The notes beneath the pieces were generated by a model. That model ran no database searches and was not told where the DNA came from. It saw only the letters and a program-made list of their open reading frames with translations. 56,880 nucleotides of DNA. It comes from Acidobacteriota bacterium (GTDB lineage: Bacteria > Acidobacteriota > Terriglobia > Bryobacterales > Bryobacteraceae). The stretch covers positions 1 through 56,880 of the forward strand of contig JANXRE010000096.1 in assembly GCA_025353165.1 (NCBI GenBank), written 5' to 3'. The position numbers were made by a program, and so were the translations under genes. Positions 51,011-56,880 of the stretch are shown piece after piece. Numbering within the stretch: the stretch's first letter is position 1; each line of letters starts with the position of its first letter.

Positions 51011-52468
51011 ATGTCGGATTGCTGTTCAGTAGAAGAAGGGCCGCCACTGCATCCACAGAGTGCCGACACGAAGCCGGACATCCTCATCATTGGGGGCGGG
51101 TCAGCTGCATTCTCCGCCGCGATCACTGCGGCCGAAAGTGGCGCGCGGGTCGTGATGGCCGGAGAGGGCACTATCGGCGGCACCTGCGTGAATGTCGGCT
51201 GCGTGCCCTCCAAAACGCTGATCCGCGCCATGGAAGCCGTCCATGCCGGTAAAACAACGGACAGGTTCGAGGGAGTAAAAGGGGTATCCAGCGTATTCAA
51301 CTGGAAAGCGCTCGTGCAGCAGAAGCAGACTCTCGTCGATGGTCTCCGCAAAGCCAAATACGAAGACCTCCTCCCGGGGTATCCGAACATCTCCTACGTC
51401 AAGGGGCGTGCCAGGTTTACCGGCAACGGCGCCGAAGTGGAGGTTGACGGCGTTCTGTACCACCCGAAGAAGATCATCCTGGCGACGGGATCCTCCCCGG
51501 CGCTGCCGCCCATCAACGGCATCCGAAGCGTGCCGGTGCTGGACAGCACGAAGGCGCTGGAACTGGAGAACTTGCCGGAATCGCTCCTGGTGATCGGGGG
51601 CGGCATTATTGGCGTTGAGTTGGGCCAGATGTTTGAGCGCGCCGGCGTGAAGGTGACGATCTGCTGTCGTAGCCGCCTGTTGCCGGACGCGGAGCCCGAG
51701 GTCAGCGAGGCGCTGGCGGAGTATCTGCGCCAGGAAGGCGTCACTGTCTGCCAAGGCTTCGGATACCAGAAAATCGAAGAGGGCGGCAAAGGTATCGCAC
51801 TCACCTGTGAGACGCCGGACGGGGAACGGGTCATGGAAGCTGAGCAGGTTCTGGCCGCGACCGGTCGCCAGCCGAATACGAAGAACCTTCATCTCGAAAA
51901 GGCCAGCATCGCTCTGAACGGCAACGGCGGCATTGCGGTGAACGAATACATGCGGACCAGCCACCCGGATGTGTACGCCGTGGGCGACGTGACGGGGCAG
52001 GACATGTTCGTCTACATGGCCGCCTATGGCGGCAAGCTGGCGGCCCGGAACGCGCTGGAGGGCGACAAGCACCGGTACAGCAACGAAGCCATGCCCTCGG
52101 TCGTATTCACCGATCCCCAGGTGGCCATGGTTGGGCTGACTGAGGCTGAAGCGAAAGCCAAGGGCCACGATGTCAAGACAAGCTTGATCACGCTCGATAA
52201 CATAGCGCGCCACGTCGCGGCCCGCGACACGCGAGGCCTGATTAAGCTGGTCGGGGACCGTGAGACCGACCAGCTTCTGGGGGCGACCATCCTGGCGCCT
52301 GAAGCCGGCGACAGCATCCAGACCGTGGTTATGGCTTTGAAGGCAGGCCTGACAACCAAGGAACTCGCGGACACCATTTTCCCGTACCTGACCGCCGTCG
52401 AAGGCGTGAAGCTCGCGGCGCAAAACTTTAGGAAGGACGTCAAGAAGCTTTCCTGTTGCGCAGGCTAA
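51011..52468 (+). CDS. merA: Mercuric reductase MerA (short form)
   Basis: 485 residues of FAD-dependent disulfide reductase. Redox pair Cys59/Cys64 in GTCVNVGCVPSK, FAD motif IIGGGSAAFSAA, NAD(P)H motif LVIGGGIIGVELGQ, and the C-terminal Hg-binding vicinal pair Cys482-Cys483 (KKLSCCAG). It reduces Hg(II) to volatile Hg(0) with NADPH. The N-terminal MerP-like domain of Tn501 MerA is absent; a Cys pair remains at the start (MSDCCS). GAGGA precedes ATG 51011. A second copy of its last 17 codons occurs at 55227. Confidence 0.95.
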   Translation: MSDCCSVEEGPPLHPQSADTKPDILIIGGGSAAFSAAITAAESGARVVMAGEGTIGGTCVNVGCVPSKTLIRAMEAVHAGKTTDRFEGVKGVSSVFNWKALVQQKQTLVDGLRKAKYEDLLPGYPNISYVKGRARFTGNGAEVEVDGVLYHPKKIILATGSSPALPPINGIRSVPVLDSTKALELENLPESLLVIGGGIIGVELGQMFERAGVKVTICCRSRLLPDAEPEVSEALAEYLRQEGVTVCQGFGYQKIEEGGKGIALTCETPDGERVMEAEQVLAATGRQPNTKNLHLEKASIALNGNGGIAVNEYMRTSHPDVYAVGDVTGQDMFVYMAAYGGKLAARNALEGDKHRYSNEAMPSVVFTDPQVAMVGLTEAEAKAKGHDVKTSLITLDNIARHVAARDTRGLIKLVGDRETDQLLGATILAPEAGDSIQTVVMALKAGLTTKELADTIFPYLTAVEGVKLAAQNFRKDVKKLSCCAG

Positions 52469-52561
52469 ACTGGCGGGGCGGTCATATCGCGGCCGTTCCT
52501 TGCGGGACAGCGGCCGTCTGTGACGAGAATGTGTTTAATAGGTTTCTGAACAAGGTGAAAC

Positions 52562-53917
52562 ATGACCAAGAACTTTGATCTGGTAGTGATCGGAACCGGT
52601 TCGGCTGCATCGACAGTGGCTTTTCGATGCCGCTCCGCCGGCTGGCAGGTAGCAGTCATCGATTCCCGGCCTTTCGGTGGCACTTGCGCTCTGCGCGGGT
52701 GCGATCCGAAGAAGATTCTGGTCGGCGCTGCCGAAGTGATCGATTGGAATCGCCGGATGAAGGGCAAAGGGGTGGACACCACCCAGGTACGGATCGATTG
52801 GCCAGAATTGATGCGCTTCAAGCGGTCCTTCACGGAGCCTGTTCCTAAACACAAGAAGCAGAGCTTCGAGAAGGCTGGCATCGCTACTTTTCATGGCCGT
52901 GCACGGTTCGTAGGCCCCACTACCGTCCGAGTTGGAGATGAGGTATTGGAAGGCAGGCACGTGGTTGTGGCAACGGGGGCGCGACCGGCGAGTCTGAACA
53001 TTCCCGGTGAGGAGTATCTCGTCAAGAGCGATCGGTTCCTGGAACTCGATCAACTGCCCTCGCGGATCGTCTTTATCGGCGGCGGATACATTGCCTTCGA
53101 ATTTGCTCACGTGGCTGTGCGTGCCGGTGCGGACGTCACGATCCTTCATAGAGGTTCCCGCCCGCTGGCCCAATTCGATCCTGACTTGGTTGATCGGTTA
53201 GTTGAAAGGACGCGTGCACTCGGTGTTGACGTACAGCTCGGCACGAAGGCTGTCGGGGTTGAAAAGAGGGGCGAGCGATTTACCGTGCATGCTGAGATGG
53301 AAACGGAAACACGAGCGTACGAGGCGGCCATGGTTGTACACGCCGCGGGCCGGGTGCCCGAGATCGACGATCTGGATTTGGGAGCCGCCGGCGTTCAATA
53401 CGAGGACCGGCAAGGCGTAAAGATAAACGGATATCTGCAGAGCGTCTCCAATCCGGCGGTATACGCGGCCGGTGACGCGGCAGCGAGCGGCGGCGCTCCG
53501 CTGACCCCGGTGGCGGGCTACGAGGGCTTGATTGTCGCTGACAACTTGCTCCAAGGAAATCACCGCCAACCTGAGTATCTGGCAGTGCCTTCGGTGGTTT
53601 TCACGATTCCGCCTTTGAGTACGGTGGGCTTGCAAGAGAAGACTGCCCGCGAACAGGGACGGCAGTTTGACAGCAAGCTGTTGGACACTTCGAGCTGGTA
53701 TTCCTCCCGAAGAGTGGGAGAGGAGTGGTCGGGGGCCAAAGTCCTAGTCGAGCAAGACAGCGGCCGCATCCTGGGCGCCCACTTGCTGGGGCCGCAGGCG
53801 GACGAGATGATTAACATGTTTGCGCTGGCAATCCGCTTGGGAATGCGCGCGGCCGAACTGAAAGAGGTTCTGTTTGCCTATCCGACCCACGCGTCTGAAA
53901 TCCAGTACATGCTGTAG
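52562..53917 (+). CDS. Glutathione-reductase-like flavoprotein
   Basis: 451 residues of the pyridine nucleotide-disulfide oxidoreductase class I. FAD motif VVIGTGSAASTVAF, redox pair Cys42/Cys47 (GGTCALRGCDPKK), NAD(P)H motif IVFIGGGYIAFEFAHVAVRA, and the C-terminal catalytic His443 in AYPTHASE. It lacks the vicinal Cys tail of MerA, so it is unlikely to be a mercuric reductase itself; a low-molecular-weight disulfide or another electrophile is the more probable substrate. It starts 93 bp after merA, on the same strand, and may support the thiol pool during Hg stress (inference). Confidence 0.85.
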   Translation: MTKNFDLVVIGTGSAASTVAFRCRSAGWQVAVIDSRPFGGTCALRGCDPKKILVGAAEVIDWNRRMKGKGVDTTQVRIDWPELMRFKRSFTEPVPKHKKQSFEKAGIATFHGRARFVGPTTVRVGDEVLEGRHVVVATGARPASLNIPGEEYLVKSDRFLELDQLPSRIVFIGGGYIAFEFAHVAVRAGADVTILHRGSRPLAQFDPDLVDRLVERTRALGVDVQLGTKAVGVEKRGERFTVHAEMETETRAYEAAMVVHAAGRVPEIDDLDLGAAGVQYEDRQGVKINGYLQSVSNPAVYAAGDAAASGGAPLTPVAGYEGLIVADNLLQGNHRQPEYLAVPSVVFTIPPLSTVGLQEKTAREQGRQFDSKLLDTSSWYSSRRVGEEWSGAKVLVEQDSGRILGAHLLGPQADEMINMFALAIRLGMRAAELKEVLFAYPTHASEIQYML

Positions 53918-54203
53918 TAGGGGCGCTCTCGTCGTAAGGCTTTCATTCGATTCGTCGGATTCTGCGGTTTGGGCGAAGATAAACTCGGTGCCCGCGAAGG
54001 CGGATGGTGAGGGCCTTCGGATTTAACTGAACGCGAACCTCATCAATGCTACAGGCCTAAGCCGATCCCGAACTGCTGCGTATCCTGAACGATTTGAAGC
54101 ACTGGGTGGACGTACGCCGAGGCCCAGCGGCAACCGAGGTTCATCAGCGCAGCCGATCGGCAGTGCCCAATTCGGGGGCGAGAACCAAAAAGGAAACGTA
54201 GTC
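53918..54203. other. Gap with no clear gene
   Basis: 286 bp. One plus frame near its right end reads PELLRILNDLKHWVDVRRG then TEVHQRSRS before TAG, which looks like a helical fragment, but it has no start and no recognised family. Nothing else is supported. Confidence 0.4.
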
Positions 54204-54455
54204 ATGTGGCCCTATGGACCGTGGGTTTCCGGGATGTGGATCTTTCCTATCATCATGATGCTGGTGATGCTGCTCGTCGTGTACTTGATCAACGGCCGCG
54301 GCGGCGGATTCAGGGGGGCCATGCTGGCGCTCCGATGAACGCCCTCCGTATCGCCAGGATTCCGAGGCACCGCTTGAGATACTGAACCGGCGATATGCTA
54401 ATCGAGAGATCATAAAAAAGAATTCGAGCGAATGAAGAACGATATCGTGAACTGA
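54204..54455 (+). pseudogene. SHOCT-domain small membrane protein, frameshifted
   Basis: ATG 54204 begins MWPYGPWVSGMWIFPIIMML with one membrane helix ending VVYLINGRGGGF, the usual layout of SHOCT membrane proteins. The helix frame stops at 54336-54338. The missing SHOCT part is found in a second frame (RPPYRQDSEAPLEILNRRYA then NREIIKK) and, after another shift at an A-run near 54415, in a third (EFERMKNDIVN), ending at 54453-54455. Two frameshifts are required, so the gene is dead or the sequence has errors. It lies between the flavoprotein and the methyltransferase. Confidence 0.65.
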
Positions 54456-54471
54456 CGAAGGGAAAGAAACT

Positions 54472-55176
54472 ATGAGCATCGATTCTTTGCTGACCGCGAA
54501 AGAGGTTGTGGAAGGCCAGCGCACGCATTGGGACACGACCTTTTCACAAAAACCCGAGATGTTTGGCGGCAACCCCAGCGATCCGGCCTTGAAGGCGGCG
54601 GAGTTGTTTAAGCGGGAAGGCAGGACCAATCTGCTGGAACTCGGCGGGGGACAAGGCCGGGACGCGTTGTTCTTCGCCCGCGAGGGATTTCACGTCACGG
54701 TCCTGGATTATTCTCACGCAGCGATTGAAGCCATCGCCGGGAAAGCCGAGTCGGCGGGCCTGGCGAATCGGATAACGGCGCTCCAACACGACGTCAGGAA
54801 GCCGCTTCCCTTCGACGAGAACGTCTTCGACTGTTGTTACTCGCACATGCTGTTTTGCATGGCCCTGACCACGCCGGAACTCGACCTTCTCTCGCAAGAA
54901 GTGCGGCGCGTTCTCAGGCCAGGCGGGCTGGATGTTGTCACGGTGCGGCATACGAAGGACGCGCACTACGGAACTGGAATCCACCGGGGAGAGGATATGT
55001 ACGAGGTCGGCGGCTTTATCGTGCATTTCTTCAGCCGGGAGAAGGTGGAGCATCTGGCGCGTGGGTTTCAGATCGATAGCGTCGATGAGTTCGAGGAAGG
55101 TGGCCTGCCCAGAAAGCTTTTCTACGTCGTCCTCAGGAAAGGAGAGGCTATGGCAGTGGAAGTTGTAGAATCCTGA
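54472..55176 (+). CDS. Class I SAM-dependent methyltransferase
   Basis: 234 residues with a Rossmann methyltransferase core: motif I LLELGGGQGRDALFFAREGF, acidic residue VTVLDYSHAAIEAIAG (motif post I), then DVRKPLPFDENVFDCCYSHM and a helix VRRVLRPGGLDVVTVRH. The GxGxGRD motif and length resemble thiopurine/tellurite-type (TehB-like) enzymes, but the substrate is unknown. GAAGGGAAAGAA precedes ATG 54472. Its location in the mercury locus suggests methylation of a metal, metalloid or thiol, which is inference. An in-frame Cys-Cys pair (DCCYSHM) is notable. Confidence 0.82.
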   Translation: MSIDSLLTAKEVVEGQRTHWDTTFSQKPEMFGGNPSDPALKAAELFKREGRTNLLELGGGQGRDALFFAREGFHVTVLDYSHAAIEAIAGKAESAGLANRITALQHDVRKPLPFDENVFDCCYSHMLFCMALTTPELDLLSQEVRRVLRPGGLDVVTVRHTKDAHYGTGIHRGEDMYEVGGFIVHFFSREKVEHLARGFQIDSVDEFEEGGLPRKLFYVVLRKGEAMAVEVVES

Positions 55177-55226
55177 GCGGACTTCAAAACCTACAAAGCG
55201 AAGACGAATCAAGAATTGCCCGAGGT

Positions 55227-55277
55227 GATGCAGCGTTTAGAAAGGACATTAAGAAGCTTTCCTGCTGCGCGGGCTAA
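55227..55277 (+). pseudogene. Duplicate merA 3' end (17 codons)
   Basis: The frame DAAFRKDIKKLSCCAG followed by TAA reproduces the MerA terminus (AAQNFRKDVKKLSCCAG), including the Hg-binding Cys pair, and the DNA around AAGAAGCTTTCCTG is nearly identical. There is no upstream merA sequence. It is the surviving end of another merA copy, implying that the locus arose by rearrangement between two mer operons. Confidence 0.75.
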
Positions 55278-55428
55278 GCTCGCGCACACGCGCTGAAGAC
55301 AAGAACAAGCAGACCAATCATCATAAGCACATACAAACTCACATTGAACCCGTAGACTCCAGAGAGCGCGCCACCTTAGAGAATGCCCGGAACTCCGTTG
55401 AAAGTAGCGGCCCCCCGCGTAACCCACT

Positions 55429-55910
55429 CTACGACGCCTTTCTCCGTTTGACAACCCCCGACTTAGGCGGCGCCAGAGCTTCCAGTTCTTTGATGAGCGC
55501 CGGAATCTGTTGGTATCCCTGGACCCGGCGAAACTGCTTCTCCGCTACCAACAGCCCCGACCCCACCCAGCGCTCCCGCTGGTCGCCGCCGTGCCACCGT
55601 TTCACGTTCCGGCAAACATGCTCGACAATCGAGAACGCCGACTCGATTACATTGGTGCTGGCCATGGTCTTCCGCAGTTTCATCGGCAGGTGCAGCCGGT
55701 GCACCGTCAGCGTTTCCTCCATCCCCTCTCCGAGACTCCGCGCCGCACTGGGATTGAGGTCCATCAATTCGCGATGCAGCGCGTTGAGCGCTTGCTTGGC
55801 GGTGGCGTAGTCTTCCAGAGCGTAGGCCGCGTTCAGCTTCTTGGCCACTCCCGGTTTCTGCTCATCGCTCAGATGATCCAGCACATTTCGCCGCTTGTGG
55901 ATTTGGCAGC
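55429..55910 (-). pseudogene. IS256-family transposase, C-terminal fragment
   Basis: The frame carries QRCQIHKRRNVLDHLSDEQK, NAAYALEDYATAKQALNALH, ELMDLNPSAARSLGEGMEET and KTMASTNVIESAFSIVEHVC, which is the IS256/Mutator core with the last catalytic Glu in STNVIESAF, ending KRRKAS. Residues before QRC (near 55910-55938) do not fit the family, so the N-terminal half, with the first Asp residues, is lost. Inactive. It lies between the mer locus and the recombinase. Confidence 0.85.
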
Positions 55911-56224
55911 GTTGGATCGGCTTGGCATGGGCGACCATGGATACATCACCGTCGAACTCGCCAAGGTTGTCGACGAATGGAAGAGACCTGTATTCAATGC
56001 AGCGTCGAGTCGCGTTGGGCCCAAGGGCAAGGGTAAACGCGGAGAACTCACTTCGGGGTGGATGCCGTCTACGATGTTTTCACGCGAGTGGCTCGTTTTT
56101 AGTAGCAGACCCGCTCCAATTGCCGTTTGGAAGCCGTAACGGAAGTCTTGAAGATTCGCTCGATGGATAACGGGCCCGAGGCCCCACCGAGTGAAGATGT
56201 ACGATCGCCGGAAACCTACGTCGG
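55911..56224. other. Gap between IS256 fragment and recombinase
   Basis: One plus frame to 56139 reads HGYITVELAKVVDEWKRPVF then SRVGPKGKGKRGELTSG and ends AVWKP, with a start near 55929 but no Shine-Dalgarno. I do not recognise it; it may be a chance frame or a fragment joined by the IS insertion. No terminal repeats were identified. Confidence 0.3.
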
Positions 56225-56880
56225 TTACGCTCGCGCGGAGAACTTCGGGTCAGGTGAGCATTCAGTGCTTGATATGTCGAGATCCAGCAGGTCGCATGGC
56301 GCTACTCGAAAGTTCTGTCTGGCGGCAACGTAGCGCTCAGTGGTGGCAATGCTCGCATGCCCGAGCGTCATAGAAAGCTGTTCGATCGGTGCGTGTTTCT
56401 CATAGGCTAAACGCGCGAAGCTGCGTCTCAGGTCATGAGGCCGTACATCAGGGTCCACCTTTCTGGCATGCCCGAGAACGATATCGTAGACGGCTTGGCC
56501 GGTGAAGCCGTCGCCAGTAATTGCGGCGCACTTTGTGATCTGCCGAAACAGTCGCCCCGCTACGATGGAACCGACCCGGCACCACTCGTCCACCGCCGCT
56601 TTGGCCCAAATAGGGACAGGCACGGTTCGAACGCGGCCGTGTTTGCCGACCAGATCGGCGATCACCCACCGATCCTCTGCAATGCGGAAGTGCTCTACCG
56701 AGACCGCCGCAACCTCACCACGCCGAAGACCACAGCCGAGCAGGACTGCCATGATGGCGCGGTCCCGTTTGCCTCTTACTGAGTCTGAACCTGGAATGCC
56801 GAGAAGCTCCCGGGCACCTGCCGAAGTCAACCACCTGCCCATGCGGACACCATACAGCCGAAGGCCATGCACCTTCGAGA
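56225..56880 (-). CDS. Tyrosine recombinase/integrase, N-terminus beyond window
   Basis: A catalytic domain of a phage-integrase/XerC-like recombinase. Seen: the first Arg in LLGCGLRRGEVAAV, the Lys-bearing beta hairpin VGKHGRVRTVPVP, HxxR in RPHDLRRSFARL, and LGHASIATTERYVA with the terminal His and the nucleophilic Tyr. About 218 residues are visible; the frame is open to the window edge (56880), so the N-terminal core-binding domain probably lies outside. GTG 56872 is not a credible full-length start. Such recombinases cut and rejoin DNA at att sites and could be the mover of the selC-linked region (inference). Confidence 0.88.
   Translation of the reverse strand, partial: SKVHGLRLYGVRMGRWLTSAGARELLGIPGSDSVRGKRDRAIMAVLLGCGLRRGEVAAVSVEHFRIAEDRWVIADLVGKHGRVRTVPVPIWAKAAVDEWCRVGSIVAGRLFRQITKCAAITGDGFTGQAVYDIVLGHARKVDPDVRPHDLRRSFARLAYEKHAPIEQLSMTLGHASIATTERYVAARQNFRVAPCDLLDLDISSTECSPDPKFSARA

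Noticed and set aside
45034-56880. Direct repeat of the tRNA-Sec 3' end as an att site at the right side
   Set aside because: No second TGGCTTCCGCCA-like sequence was found by eye up to the window edge; the site could lie beyond it.

Overview
The window is a GC-rich bacterial chromosome segment. Its gene content points to Acidobacteriota, most likely the Bryobacterales/Solibacter group. Pointers are relics of three families abundant there (a GloVer tandem-repeat protein, an ADOP-type ABC permease and a DUF4038-type glycosidase with a collagen-binding-like C-terminus), a phosphoesterase fused to a beta-propeller, a long-tailed AI-2E transporter, and many small secreted proteins of unknown function. 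The assignment is an inference from gene families, because no rRNA or other phylogenetic marker is present.

Positions 1-44931 look like ordinary chromosome with scattered decay. In order they hold: IS4 and GloVer pseudogenes; a TPR protein divergent from uvrC; a kynurenine formamidase-like hydrolase converging on a kynureninase-like enzyme; a broken ORF6N gene; an APC permease; a ParDE-type module; a cell-envelope run (aldose epimerase, HtrA protease, POTRA protein); glutamine-dependent NAD synthetase with a propeller-phosphoesterase; a GH57 enzyme; a PabC/IlvE-type lyase; an NfrB-like glycosyltransferase with a MshEN domain; a PAS sigma-54 activator divergent from a small membrane protein and a tandem universal stress protein; a pseudogene cluster; cytochrome bd oxidase (cydAB); an alpha-oxoamine synthase; two DUF2147 proteins; a HicBA module with a frameshifted toxin; a polyprenyl-phosphate sugar transferase; a ceramidase-like protein; MazEF; and a tyrosine-catabolism pair (HisC-like aminotransferase and 4-hydroxyphenylpyruvate dioxygenase) followed by serA.

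A selenocysteine tRNA (selC, anticodon TCA) lies directly after serA. To its right, 45046-56880 looks like an accessory region: a haloperoxidase-like hydrolase, a Dps-like relic in AT-richer DNA, an AI-2E transporter broken into two head-to-head pieces, stress-type BON and small membrane proteins, a mercury-resistance locus (merR, operator, merT, merP, merA, a second disulfide reductase, a broken SHOCT protein, a methyltransferase and a duplicated merA tail), an IS256 fragment, and a tyrosine recombinase running off the right edge. selC is a classical island insertion site, so an integrated island is a reasonable inference, but no flanking direct repeat was found.

Three observations stand out. 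First, a compact sigma-54 unit at 22.8-25.5 kb has a well-formed -24/-12 promoter placed just upstream of the membrane-protein/Usp genes. Second, a dispersed intergenic palindromic element has two copies (12881, 17179) that differ by compensatory changes in one hairpin. Third, the mercury locus carries extra redox and methyltransferase genes and traces of a second mer copy.
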